Shown piece after piece: positions 7,877 through 15,993 of a DNA stretch of 28,647 bases. The DNA comes from Chloroflexi bacterium UBA4736 (GTDB taxonomy: Bacteria; Chloroflexota; Dormibacteria; Dormibacterales; Dormibacteraceae), in contig DHIW01000002.1 in NCBI GenBank assembly GCA_002404015.1, forward strand, positions 1 to 28,647, written 5' to 3'. A program made the position numbers and the translations under genes. The first letter of the stretch is position 1. Each line of letters starts with the position of its first letter. The notes beneath the pieces were generated by a model. The model did no database searches. It was not told the DNA's origin and saw only the letters and a program-made list of their open reading frames with translations.

Positions 7877-8952
7877 CCGAAGCGCAACCTTACCTCGCGT
7901 TCGACGACGGCTTCAGGGACCTGGACCCCCACCTGGGCCTTTCCGATCGCCCGCGGCAGCACCCAGCCGATGCGGCCGCCGGTCGCCTTCTTGTCGCGGG
8001 GGAGGGCCGCCAGCGCGGCCTCGAGCGGGACTTCAAGCGGGCCCGGCGGCAGCCCGTAGCGGGCCAGGAGCCGGGTCTGCTCGACGTCCACCTCCTCGCC
8101 GCAGAGACCGACGGCGACGCCCAGTCGGGCTGCCAGCAACAGGCCGTACGAGACCGCGTGGCCGTGGGCCAGGCGATAGCCGGACGCGGCTTCGAGCGCG
8201 TGGGCGAAGGTGTGGCCGTAGTTCAAGATCGCCCGCGCCCCCTGGTCCCGCTCGTCCATCGCGACCACCTTCGCCTTCAGCTCGACGCAGCGGGCGACCA
8301 CCGCCTCGAGGTCGTCGGCCGAGCGGGCGCCAAGACCGTCCCAGCGCGCGTCCAGTATCTCGAACAAGCCGGCGTCCATCGCCACCGCGTACTTCACGAT
8401 CTCGGCGAAGGCGGCCACGTACTCGCTCTCTGGCAGCGTGCCCAGCGTGGCCAGCTCGGCCACCACGGCCGCCGGCTGCCAGAAGGCGCCCACCGAGTTC
8501 TTCGTGAGCTTGGTGTTGACGCCCGTCTTGCCGCCGACGCTGGAGTCCACCATCGCCAGCAGCGTGGTGGGCACCTGCACGACGCGGACCCCGCGCAGCC
8601 AGACCGCGGCGGCGAACCCGGCCAGGTCGCCCACCGTGCCTCCGCCGAGGGCCAGCACGATGCCCCGGCGGTCGATCCGCAGCTCCTCCAGGAAGGCCAG
8701 CACGCGCTCCAGCTCGGCCAGCGACTTGGAGCCCTCGCCGGGCTCGACCGCCAGCGTTCGGCAGTTCACCCCGACCCCGGTCAGGCCGGTCTCGACCGCA
8801 CCGCCCCAGGCCTTGCCGACTGTCGTATCTGTGACGATCGCGGCGCCGGAGACGCCCATCTCCCTGACCAGCTTCGGCAGCTCCTGCAGAGCCCCCTGGC
8901 CGATGAAGACGGGGTAGGAGCGGCCGGGCAGCGCCACCTCTACGCGCGCCAC
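7873..8952 (-). CDS. aroB: 3-dehydroquinate synthase
   Basis: Second shikimate-pathway enzyme, converting DAHP to 3-dehydroquinate with NAD and a divalent metal. Seen: NAD-binding [11 protein letters not shown] (103-113), [17 protein letters not shown] (128-144), and metal ligands Glu184 (AEIVKYA), His247 ([11 protein letters not shown]) and His263 (AHGHAVSYG). The 16-residue spacing of the two His matches the family. 359 aa. The GTG at 8952 lies 13 bp inside aroK. Confidence 0.96.
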   Translation of the reverse strand: MARVEVALPGRSYPVFIGQGALQELPKLVREMGVSGAAIVTDTTVGKAWGGAVETGLTGVGVNCRTLAVEPGEGSKSLAELERVLAFLEELRIDRRGIVLALGGGTVGDLAGFAAAVWLRGVRVVQVPTTLLAMVDSSVGGKTGVNTKLTKNSVGAFWQPAAVVAELATLGTLPESEYVAAFAEIVKYAVAMDAGLFEILDARWDGLGARSADDLEAVVARCVELKAKVVAMDERDQGARAILNYGHTFAHALEAASGYRLAHGHAVSYGLLLAARLGVAVGLCGEEVDVEQTRLLARYGLPPGPLEVPLEAALAALPRDKKATGGRIGWVLPRAIGKAQVGVQVPEAVVEREVRLRFG

Positions 8953-9458
8953 AGGGCCAGCACCTCCTCCGCCACCAGCTCCGGAGGCCTGCCGGCGTCG
9001 ACTCTGTAGTCGGCCTGCTCGTAGCGCGGCCGGCGCTCCTCGAAGAGCTGCGCCACCTCCTCCTGGCTGCGGCCGCCCAGCAGGGGGCGGCCCTGCCCGG
9101 AACCGAGCCGCTGGAGCAGCACGACGAGCGGGGCCTCCAGGTACACACTGAGCGCCCGCTCCTTGACCAGCCGCCAGGAGTCGTCCCGGAGGGAGGCGCC
9201 CCCGCCCAGGGCGACCACTGCCTCACCCTGGAGCGCGCTCGGCAGGAGGGCCGCCTCCAGCTCGCGGAAGGCCGCCTCCCCATCGCGCTCGAAGATCTCA
9301 GGGATGCTCCGGCCCATCTGCTGCTCGATCATGGCGTCCAGGTCCCGAAGCGGGCAGCCGGCGAGGTTGGCCACCAGGCCGCCGATGGTCGACTTGCCGC
9401 TCCCCATGAAGCCGAGGAGCGCCAGCGGCTGGCCGCTCAGGCCCGGATCCGGGCTCAG
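8940..9458 (-). CDS. aroK: shikimate kinase, probable CTG start
   Basis: Phosphorylates shikimate with ATP. The P-loop GFMGSGKST, LRDLDAMIEQQMG (shikimate-binding Asp), ALGGGASL and the LID region QGRPLL are all present. The only standard start is the ATG at 9407, but that falls inside the P-loop and would remove its first strand and Gly. Upstream the frame codes the expected PLALLGF strand and contains no ATG, GTG or TTG before leaving the family. A CTG at 9458 overlaps the stop of the PH-domain gene as CTGA and gives 172 aa, the usual length. An internal CTG or a sequence error is the alternative. Confidence 0.9.
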   Translation of the reverse strand: MSPDPGLSGQPLALLGFMGSGKSTIGGLVANLAGCPLRDLDAMIEQQMGRSIPEIFERDGEAAFRELEAALLPSALQGEAVVALGGGASLRDDSWRLVKERALSVYLEAPLVVLLQRLGSGQGRPLLGGRSQEEVAQLFEERRPRYEQADYRVDAGRPPELVAEEVLALWRA

Positions 9459-9976
9459 ACGGCGGGGCTTGGCGCAGGTTGGCCCTGGCCGCTTCCGTGG
9501 CGCAGCCGCTCGGACTGGACGAAGACCTCGTCCCGGATCCGGTTCGGCATCGGCAGGTGGTCCAGCAGCTCGGTCCCGGCCGCCCCGGCGGCATCGATCT
9601 CCACCGCACCGTAGCCGAGGATGCGGCCGAGCAGGCTCTGCCGGGTGGAGACGTCCTGCACCCGGTCCAGGGCGATCACTTTGCTGGTCCGGCTGAGGAT
9701 GCCCGAGTCGAGTACGACCCGCTGGTCGGTCAGGGTCAGAGACGAGGAGACCCAGCGGACCCAGACCACTATGGCCCAGAGCCCGGCCAGCGCCACCACG
9801 CCCAGCGTGACCGCGAGCTTGACGTCGCGCGGGAACGCCTGGTGGTGGATGAACAGGTCAGCGGCGGCGACCAGGACGAGCACAACGATGGGGATCCAGA
9901 GCGCGTGCACCGCCACGATCCAGTGCCGGTGCACCCGGATCACCAGGTTCTCACCGGGCAGCAGATCCCTCGCCAT
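9455..9976 (-). CDS. bacterial PH domain membrane protein
   Basis: 173 aa. Two hydrophobic segments near residues 19-41 and 53-74 are followed by a bacterial PH (bPH2, YdbS/YdbT-like) domain of about 78-150, with LTLTDQRVVLDSGILSR, then IALDRVQDVSTRQSLLGRILGYGAVEI. Such proteins sit in the membrane with the PH domain in the cytosol; their role is not well known. ATG at 9976. It lies between the prepilin peptidase gene and aroK. A palindrome of 55 bp just upstream separates it from the prepilin peptidase gene, so it may have its own control point. Confidence 0.82.
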   Translation of the reverse strand: MARDLLPGENLVIRVHRHWIVAVHALWIPIVVLVLVAAADLFIHHQAFPRDVKLAVTLGVVALAGLWAIVVWVRWVSSSLTLTDQRVVLDSGILSRTSKVIALDRVQDVSTRQSLLGRILGYGAVEIDAAGAAGTELLDHLPMPNRIRDEVFVQSERLRHGSGQGQPAPSPAV

Positions 9977-9988
9977 GGCGCGCCGATT

Positions 9989-10043
9989 CTAGAGGTTCGG
10001 CCGGAGAATACGACTCCGTCGGGCTTTTCGGCCGGACCTCTAG
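9989..10043. repeat. imperfect palindrome upstream of the PH-domain gene
   Basis: Arms 9989-10004 and 10028-10043 match at 14 of 16 positions: the left begins CTAGAGGTTCGGCCGG and the right ends GGACCTCTAG. The 23-base loop contains a further GGAG/CTCC pairing. The first 15 bases recur exactly at 26949-26963, and the core TTCGGCCGGAG recurs in a third palindrome at 25093-25127. It fills most of the gap between the prepilin peptidase stop and the PH-protein start. It may be a bidirectional transcription signal or a dispersed intergenic repeat. Confidence 0.65.
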
Positions 10044-10055
10044 TGGTTTGGGGCT

Positions 10056-10697
10056 CTAATTGGCCCCCAGCCGGAAGAGCTCGATCAGCGTGCCGGCCGC
10101 CAGGAAGGGGCCGTACGCGAAGTGGCTGCGGGCTCTTGCCAGCCGGAACACCAGAAGTCCGATCGCCACCAGGCCGGCCAGCACGATGCCCGTGAGGATC
10201 GCGTTGACGGCGGGCCGGAGACCGAGGACCAGCCCGATGAAGACGGCCATCTTGACGTCGCCGAAGCCGAGCGCCTCGGCCTTGAAGATGGCGGAGCCGA
10301 TGACCGCGATGGCCAGGAAGAGCAGCCCCGCCCCGAGCCCGGTGAGCAGGGCCATCTTCCAGCCCAGGTGAGGCGTGACCAGGCTCAGGGCGAGCGCCGC
10401 CACGTAGGACGGCAGCAGCACCCGGTCCAGGATCAGGCGGTGCTCGAAGTCGAAGAAGATGATCTGCACCAGCACCGCGATCCACAGGCTGCGCACGAAG
10501 AGCATCGGGTTCAGCCCGGTTCGCCAGGCGAAGGCGCCGAACAGCAGCCCGCACAGGATCGGTGGACCGTAGACCTGCCAGGCGGCCCGCCCCGGCACCA
10601 GCTCCTCGAACCGAGCTAGCCGGACCGAGCCCCAGCGGATCAGGAGGCCGACCAGCACGCCCACCACGAGCCAGGCCGGGACCAGCAGCAGCGTCAC
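10056..10697 (-). CDS. prepilin peptidase (A24 family), no methyltransferase domain
   Basis: Polytopic membrane aspartyl protease that would cleave type IV pilin-like leader peptides. Catalytic Asp83 (FFDFEHRLILD) and Asp147 in GFGDVKM are 64 residues apart, as in characterised members. The closing FAYGPFLAAGT is typical. 213 aa. The N-terminal cytoplasmic loop is shortened and has no CPxC cysteines, so the N-methyltransferase half seen in PilD is absent. The GTG at 10697 overlaps the aroE stop as GTGA. No pilin or pilus assembly ATPase is in the window, so its substrates are elsewhere. Confidence 0.9.
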   Translation of the reverse strand: MTLLLVPAWLVVGVLVGLLIRWGSVRLARFEELVPGRAAWQVYGPPILCGLLFGAFAWRTGLNPMLFVRSLWIAVLVQIIFFDFEHRLILDRVLLPSYVAALALSLVTPHLGWKMALLTGLGAGLLFLAIAVIGSAIFKAEALGFGDVKMAVFIGLVLGLRPAVNAILTGIVLAGLVAIGLLVFRLARARSHFAYGPFLAAGTLIELFRLGAN

Positions 10698-11473
10698 CCG
10701 GGCAGCGCCTCCCGCATCGCCTCGATCGGCGCCGGGCGGCCGGTCCAGGCCTGGAAGGCGGCGGCGCCCTGGGCCAGCAGCACGCTCCAGCCGTCCGCGC
10801 AGCGGATGCCAAGCGCGCGCGCGCGCCGCACCAGTGGGGTGCCCCCCGGCACGTACACGAGGTCGATCACGGCGCCCCGCGGGGGCAGAAAGCCCGGCCG
10901 CAGAGGCATCTCCTCGCGCCGCCCGAGCGGGGTGGCGTTGATCAGCAGGTCGGCATGGCGGACCAGCCGCTGCCAGCCCGGTTCGTCCCAGCCCATGACG
11001 GCCTCCGCACCCGGGATGGCCGCCGCCTCCGGCCGGCGGGCGACGTAGGTGACCCGGGCGCCCTCCAGGGCCACTGCGACAGCCCGCGCCGAACCGCCGG
11101 CGCCGAGCACGACCACGCGGGCCCCGCCAGGCTCCACGCCGACCGCGCCGAGCGCCACCCGGAGGCCCGTGACGTCGGTGTTGCAGCCGAGCAGGCGGCC
11201 GGCCTCCTTGCGGATCGTGTTCACGGCGCCCGCCGCCTCGGCGTCTCCCTCCAGGCCGTCCAGCATGGGCATCACGGCAATTTTGTGCGGGATGGTGACG
11301 TTGGCGCCCGCGAACTCGGGCTCTCGCAGGCGCACCACGGCCGCCGCCAGGCCTGACGAGGACACGTCGAGCAGCCCGTACTCCCAGTCCAGGCCGGAGG
11401 CCCGGAAGGCGGCGTTCTGCATCGCGGGACTCGCCGAGTAGGAAATCCGCTCACCCAGGAGGACGACTCTCAG
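10694..11473 (-). CDS. aroE: shikimate dehydrogenase, probable CTG start
   Basis: NADPH-dependent reduction of 3-dehydroshikimate. The protein reads LRVVLLGERISYSASPAM: Ser13 and Ser15 form the shikimate-binding SxS, NVTIPHK gives catalytic Lys64, CNTD gives Asp100, and GAGGSAR (124-130) binds NADP. About 259 aa. The frame is open upstream to 11791 but that part overlaps mltG and is not protein-like. Between there and the first AroE residues I find no nearby ATG, GTG or TTG. CTG at 11473 overlaps the mltG stop as CTGA and sits exactly where a start is expected. Confidence 0.9.
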   Translation of the reverse strand: MRVVLLGERISYSASPAMQNAAFRASGLDWEYGLLDVSSSGLAAAVVRLREPEFAGANVTIPHKIAVMPMLDGLEGDAEAAGAVNTIRKEAGRLLGCNTDVTGLRVALGAVGVEPGGARVVVLGAGGSARAVAVALEGARVTYVARRPEAAAIPGAEAVMGWDEPGWQRLVRHADLLINATPLGRREEMPLRPGFLPPRGAVIDLVYVPGGTPLVRRARALGIRCADGWSVLLAQGAAAFQAWTGRPAPIEAMREALPG

Positions 11474-12501
11474 GTGCCTGCTACGCCGTACTTCAGTTGG
11501 TCGCGGGCGAAGTCGGCGGAGGTCTTGTCGAAGTGGGTCACGCCCTTGGGGTCTGTGAAATAGAAGATGTAGTCGCTCTGCTGCGGGTTCACGCAGGCCT
11601 TGATGGCGGCGGCGCCCGGGTTGGCGATGGGGCCCGGCGGCAGGCCCGCGAACTTGCGGGTGTTGTAAGGCGAGTTGGTGTTCAGGTCGTCCGCCGTGAG
11701 ACCGCCGCTGGTGCGGCCGAGCGCGTAGAGCACGGTCGCGTCCACGCCCAGCTTCTCGCTGATCCTGAGGCGGTTGTAGAAGATCCCGCACACGATGCCG
11801 CGGTCCGGGTCGTTGTTGACCTCGCGCTCCACCATCGAGGCCAGGATGACGACGTTGAACAGGGACTCGGCCGGGCGGACGGCGTTAGCCTGGGCCGCCT
11901 GGGCCCGCAGGTCGGCCGGGAAGACCTGGCCGAACTGGTCCAGCTGGCGCTTCACCAGGTCATGGCTGGTCGAGCCCTTGTTGAGCGAGTAGGTGTCCGG
12001 CACCAGGAAGCCCTCGAGGTTGGCCGTGGGCGGCTTCGACTGGAGGAAGTCGTACTGCCCCGCCCAGGCCGGGTCCGAGGCGGCCGCCAGGTAGTCGGCG
12101 GCGGTCCCGAGGCCGGCCTGCTCGGCCCTGCCCGACATCTGCTTCAGGGTCAGACCTGGCGTCAGCGTGACCGCCAGCTGGTCGATCTTGCCGTGCTGGA
12201 GGGCGTCCGCGATATCGGCCACGCTCATGTTGCGGTTGAGGACGAAGTCTCCGGCCTGGATGCGCCCGCGCGCCCCCGACTGCCGCATGTAGAGGTCGAA
12301 GACAAGCTTGTCCCGGATCAGCCCCTTCACCAGCAGGTCGGAGGAGACCTCGTCCGGTGATTCGCCGGGGGCGACTTTGACGACCACCGGCTGGGAGGTG
12401 GTGGCGACCGGCTGCTGGCCGGTGCTCCACCAGTCGTAGCCCCGGCTTGCGCTGTAGCCGCAGCCGGCCAGCAACACGACCAGAACCAGGAACTTCTTCA
12501 A
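11470..12501 (-). CDS. mltG: endolytic murein transglycosylase MltG, possibly a lipoprotein
   Basis: Cleaves nascent glycan strands of peptidoglycan. A LysM-like region (VKVAPGESPDEVSSDL, then IQAGDFVL) precedes the YceG catalytic domain, with LEGFLVPDTY (162-171) and the catalytic Glu225 in ILASMVEREV. NSPYNTRKFAGLPPGPIANPG is typical. 343 aa. The N-terminus MKKFLVLVVLLAGCGYS carries a lipobox-like LAGC at 11-14, so a lipid anchor may replace the usual single membrane helix. TTG at 12501 overlaps the stop of the DUF1292 gene as TTGA. ruvX - DUF1292 - mltG is a conserved order. Confidence 0.94.
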   Translation of the reverse strand: MKKFLVLVVLLAGCGYSASRGYDWWSTGQQPVATTSQPVVVKVAPGESPDEVSSDLLVKGLIRDKLVFDLYMRQSGARGRIQAGDFVLNRNMSVADIADALQHGKIDQLAVTLTPGLTLKQMSGRAEQAGLGTAADYLAAASDPAWAGQYDFLQSKPPTANLEGFLVPDTYSLNKGSTSHDLVKRQLDQFGQVFPADLRAQAAQANAVRPAESLFNVVILASMVEREVNNDPDRGIVCGIFYNRLRISEKLGVDATVLYALGRTSGGLTADDLNTNSPYNTRKFAGLPPGPIANPGAAAIKACVNPQQSDYIFYFTDPKGVTHFDKTSADFARDQLKYGVAGT

Positions 12502-12716
12502 TCTTCCTGCTCGAGCATCTCGATCACGCGGTCGAACTCGTCTCCTTCAACAGTCTCCAGGCCGCCCTCCGCATCGCGCAGCAGGAGTACTTGCTCGGGA
12601 TCATCGACAGACTCTACGAGGTAGTAGGTCCGGTCCGCGAGATCGAAGGCGTCGTGGAGGCGGAACCGGCGCTCCTCCCCGGACTCGTCGATGAGGCTGA
12701 TGTCCTCAGCGTCCAC
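12498..12716 (-). CDS. DUF1292 family protein (YrzB-like)
   Basis: 72 aa, strongly acidic. The pattern is that of DUF1292: ISLIDESGEERRFRLHDAFDL, then YYLVESVDDPEQVLLLRDA and a Glu-rich end. Function unknown; in Firmicutes it lies directly after ruvX, as here. GTG at 12716 overlaps the end of ruvX by 11 bp and the TGA overlaps the mltG start. Confidence 0.85.
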   Translation of the reverse strand: MDAEDISLIDESGEERRFRLHDAFDLADRTYYLVESVDDPEQVLLLRDAEGGLETVEGDEFDRVIEMLEQED

Positions 12717-13122
12717 GCGAGTCCAGGTAGCCCTGGAGGATCAGGCTGGCCGCCACCTCGTCGCTGACCTGGCGGCGGCGCGCGCGCTTGACGCCGGCCG
12801 CCAGGAGCGAGCGCTCGGCCGCCCGGCTGCTAAGCCGCTCGTCCACCAGGGTCACGGGGAGCCCACTCAGCTGGCGAAGGCTGTGCGCCAGCGCCTTGGC
12901 GGCCCGCGCCTCGGGACCCATCCCGCCATCCATACGGCGCGGCAGCCCCACGACCAGCTCGGCCGCCTCCACCTCGCGGGCGACCTGCGCCAGGCGCTCC
13001 GCCAGCGTGGCCGTAGGCTCGGCCGGCTCCGCCCGCAGCGGCGATGCGATCACCCCCATAGGGTCGCTCAGAGCCAGGCCGACGCGCTTGGACCCGGGGT
13101 CGATCGCCAGGACGCGGGCCAC
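12706..13122 (-). CDS. ruvX: Holliday junction resolvase-like protein RuvX/YqgF
   Basis: RNase H-fold nuclease family acting in rRNA 5'-end maturation and possibly on Holliday junctions. Visible: LAIDPGSKRVGLALSD with the first catalytic Asp, VVGLPRRMDGGMG, LVDERLSS and DEVAASLILQGYL with the final acidic residues. 138 aa. GTG at 13122, one base after the stop of the baseplate-J-like gene. Confidence 0.95.
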   Translation of the reverse strand: MARVLAIDPGSKRVGLALSDPMGVIASPLRAEPAEPTATLAERLAQVAREVEAAELVVGLPRRMDGGMGPEARAAKALAHSLRQLSGLPVTLVDERLSSRAAERSLLAAGVKRARRRQVSDEVAASLILQGYLDSRGR

Positions 13123-13123
13123 G

Positions 13124-14677
13124 CTATCCCGTCTTGGGCGGGGCGACGGCTCCCTGGCGGATGTCGTAAGTGAGCGAGATGCGCGAGCTCACGAGCGGCA
13201 TGATGGGCAGCCGGATCGGCGACTCTTTGATCTGCGCCGAGCTGACCCCAGGCAGCTTGCCAAGGTCCGCCTTGGCCTGGCCCAGCGTGCGGGCCACCAG
13301 CCGGCTCTTCACCCGCTCGACGTCCAGCCTTGGTGCGGTAAAGCCATTGGCGCTGCCCTTGAAGGACAGGAGGCCGCCCGCGTTGCCGGTCACCGTGTAG
13401 GTGGCGACGTTCTTGTTCGGGATCAGCTCCTGGTCGGGCGACAGCTTCTTCTGGAGGGCGGCTGTGAACGCCTTGCCGACGTCGTCGGGCGAGTAGTAGG
13501 CTCCCTCGGCCTTCAGTGTCATCGTGCCGTTGAACCCGCCGACCACCTCCCCCACCTTGTGGTCGGTGGCGAAGTCCGGGGCGTCGAACTGGATCGCGTC
13601 GCTCAACTTCTCGCCGGCGGACACCTGCTTACCCAGGTCGTCCGCGATCTGGCCCCGCAGCTGCTGCTCGAGGGCGCTGCGGGCCGCCTCGTAGTCCGAC
13701 TGCTGGATGATGACCTTCTTCAGCTCGTCCGCACCGCCGCCCATCGCGGAGGTGTTGAACACCAGAAGGCAAGTCGGAGCCCCAGCCCCGCTCGAGAATG
13801 ACGTGATTGCGCCGGCGGGCAGATTGCCGCCTGCCCCTGGCTGGGTCGCAATGACCGGTGCATCGGCGCTCGTGCCGTTGCCGCCCAGGTTCACATCAGA
13901 CTTCAAGGCGTACTGCAGGCCCGTGGTCGAGTTCAGCCTGGTGCCTAGCGGAATGGTGATCTGCTTAAACGCTGGACAGTTTTGGTTGATCGTCACGTTG
14001 CCGATCGAGATCGTCGCGGGTGTGCTCTGGACTCCGGTCGCCTTGAAGGTGCCTGATGTCTGCTTGCTCTGGGTGGCCGTCCGCACCCTGACCGGCGGTG
14101 TGCCGGGCGCGGCATCCACCTGCAGGTTTTCCACCGAGAACGGTGTTGCGGTGGCCACGAGCGTCACCTGGGCTGACGGTACGTAGATCGCCAAGCCCAC
14201 CACCCCGACTATCAGGACGGCCAGGGAGCCGAAGTAGAGCAGGAAGCGGCCGGGCTTGATCTCGGTGGCGGCCTTCGACTGCAGCCGGGACTGGACGACT
14301 TTGATCCGGGTCGGGGTGGCATTGGTGGGGATCGGGGTGGGAGTGCGCGTCACCGCCGCCGCGGCGACCGCGGCCGTGCCCTCGGTGGGAGCCAGGGTTC
14401 CCGCCGGCACAACGCCGTACTGGTCGATCGCGTTGTAGGCGGGAAAACCGCTCTCCTCCGCCATCAGCTGGACGGCGGGGTCCGCGGTGATGATCGCCAC
14501 CCGCTTGCCGAGCTGGTTGGCGTACTGCTTCAGGAGCTGGAAGTTGAAGCGGCTCTGTCCGAGGCGCGAGCGAGCCGGAAGGACAAGGGGGACGTCGGAG
14601 CCGGACGTGCGCCGGATGCGCTCGATGACCTCCGGGATCTCCTCCTCGGTCTCGATGTAGATCGGGTTCGCTGCCAT
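13124..14677 (-). CDS. membrane-anchored baseplate J-like protein with N-terminal Rossmann-like domain
   Basis: 517 aa, function not known. Order of parts: cytosolic alpha/beta domain at 5-86 (IYIETEEEIPEVIERI, VPLVLPARSRL, RVAIITADPAVQLMAEESG), a Thr/Pro/Ala-rich linker at 92-125, one membrane helix near 145-166, then a large outside part. The outside part holds a baseplate J/gp47-like segment (about 238-292: IPLGTRLNSTTGLQYAL, PGAGGNLPAGAI), two cysteines (234 and 303) that could pair, and a C-terminal alpha/beta region. ATG at 14677 with an AAGGAG about 15 bases upstream, one of the few clear ribosome sites here. It directly follows the FtsA-like gene, 56 bp away. Confidence 0.75.
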   Translation of the reverse strand: MAANPIYIETEEEIPEVIERIRRTSGSDVPLVLPARSRLGQSRFNFQLLKQYANQLGKRVAIITADPAVQLMAEESGFPAYNAIDQYGVVPAGTLAPTEGTAAVAAAAVTRTPTPIPTNATPTRIKVVQSRLQSKAATEIKPGRFLLYFGSLAVLIVGVVGLAIYVPSAQVTLVATATPFSVENLQVDAAPGTPPVRVRTATQSKQTSGTFKATGVQSTPATISIGNVTINQNCPAFKQITIPLGTRLNSTTGLQYALKSDVNLGGNGTSADAPVIATQPGAGGNLPAGAITSFSSGAGAPTCLLVFNTSAMGGGADELKKVIIQQSDYEAARSALEQQLRGQIADDLGKQVSAGEKLSDAIQFDAPDFATDHKVGEVVGGFNGTMTLKAEGAYYSPDDVGKAFTAALQKKLSPDQELIPNKNVATYTVTGNAGGLLSFKGSANGFTAPRLDVERVKSRLVARTLGQAKADLGKLPGVSSAQIKESPIRLPIMPLVSSRISLTYDIRQGAVAPPKTG

Positions 14678-14733
14678 GACGTGTGGAAAACTCTCCTTGA
14701 GCGGGTTTGGATACGGTCTTTCTAGTTGGTCTG

Positions 14734-15993
14734 TCAGACCTTCATTGCCTTCAAGACGCCTCTCATCACCGAGTTGACGATGTCGCGTTCTTCCGCTTCG
14801 ACCCGCAGCGCATGATTTGCCAGGCCCATGGGGCCGACGTCCTGGGCGGTGACGAGCTGCCCACTCTGGTCGCTCAAGCTGCGGACGTCGTCCGGCCCCA
14901 AGAGCCGGGCCTGCGGTTCGCGAGGGAATGGTAGCCCTTCAGACCAGGATTTGCTCTTGACCTCGGCCAGGAGCTCCGGAAGCAGGCTGCCTCCGCCGCA
15001 GAAGTAGAGGTTGGTGGGCAGCCGTTCGCCGCGCGCCAATTCCTTGAGGCAGAGGGCCAAACCCTGCAGCAGCACCTCGACGTCGGCGGCCAGCAACTGG
15101 CTTACCTGCTCGTCCTGGTCCGGGGGCAGGAGGCCCTCCGAGTGGCGCAGCTTGCGGGCCTCCGCCTCCTCGTAGCTGAGGCCCATCGCCAGCGCTATGC
15201 GGCGGGTGAAAGCGCGGCCCCCGAGGTTGAACATGCGGGTGCCCTCCACTCCGCCGTCGCGCAGCAGGGCAACGTCCGTGGTGCCGCCACCGACGTCCAC
15301 GAAGATGCCGCCCTGCTCCCAGGCCTCCTCGCCGGCGCAGGCGCGGGCCAGCGCGTAGGGCTGGGCGACCGCGGCGGCCAGCTCCAGGTCCAGCTCGCGG
15401 ATGACCGTCTCGACGGCTCCGATCTGGGTCATGGGGGCGAACGTGTTGAAGACGGTGACCTCGAGGTTCTTGCCTGTGAAACCGATCGGCGTCGTAACCG
15501 GGTAGCCGTCCATCCGGACGCCGGTGATGGCGGAGTGGACCAGCCGCGCCTCCAGCTCGCCGTAGCTGCGCTCCAGCTCGAGGAGGTGCTGGGCCTCTCT
15601 CAGGGCACGCTTCTCGACCAGCTGGAGCATGTTCCGCAGCTCGGCCTCGCGGACCTTCGTCTCCGGGTGCTCGCGGGGGTAGGCGATGGAGGAGGAGAAC
15701 CCCTTCACCAGCTCCCCGGCGATGCCGACCACGACCTGGCCGGGCACGGTGCCGGCCATGTCCTCGGCGGCTTCGAGGGCGCGGTTGCTGGCATCGATCA
15801 CCGCGTTGATGTCGGCGATGGCGCCGCCACCCATCGCGTTGGGATGCTGCGGCTCCCTGCCCACGCCGAGCACGACGCCGTCCAGGCCCTCCCGGCGGAC
15901 GACCAGCACCTTGACCATGTCGGTGCCGATGTCCAGGGCCGTGAAGTGGCGGTAGTACTCCTCTTTCCGCTTCAAGAACTTGAACTTGCTCAT
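14734..15993 (-). CDS. FtsA/PilM-like actin-fold ATPase
   Basis: 419 aa cytosolic ATPase of the FtsA/PilM group. Phosphate-1 motif LDIGTD at 20-25, a domain near 85-180 that fits an SHS2-like insertion, phosphate-2 DVGGGTTD at 233-240, and the adenosine motif FCGGGSLLPEL at 331-341. No C-terminal amphipathic FtsA tail is obvious. No ftsZ, ftsQ or pilNO is nearby; instead the partner is a baseplate-J-like membrane protein, so I would not call it FtsA. ATG at 15993 overlaps the alaS stop as ATGA. A short palindrome GGTCTG-T-CAGACC (14728-14740) covers its stop. Confidence 0.82.
   Translation of the reverse strand: MSKFKFLKRKEEYYRHFTALDIGTDMVKVLVVRREGLDGVVLGVGREPQHPNAMGGGAIADINAVIDASNRALEAAEDMAGTVPGQVVVGIAGELVKGFSSSIAYPREHPETKVREAELRNMLQLVEKRALREAQHLLELERSYGELEARLVHSAITGVRMDGYPVTTPIGFTGKNLEVTVFNTFAPMTQIGAVETVIRELDLELAAAVAQPYALARACAGEEAWEQGGIFVDVGGGTTDVALLRDGGVEGTRMFNLGGRAFTRRIALAMGLSYEEAEARKLRHSEGLLPPDQDEQVSQLLAADVEVLLQGLALCLKELARGERLPTNLYFCGGGSLLPELLAEVKSKSWSEGLPFPREPQARLLGPDDVRSLSDQSGQLVTAQDVGPMGLANHALRVEAEERDIVNSVMRGVLKAMKV

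Noticed and set aside
14728..14740. GGTCTGTCAGACC palindrome as terminator after the FtsA-like gene
   Set aside because: It overlaps the stop codon, the stem is 5-6 bp and no T-tract follows; the next gene is on the same strand 50 bases on.
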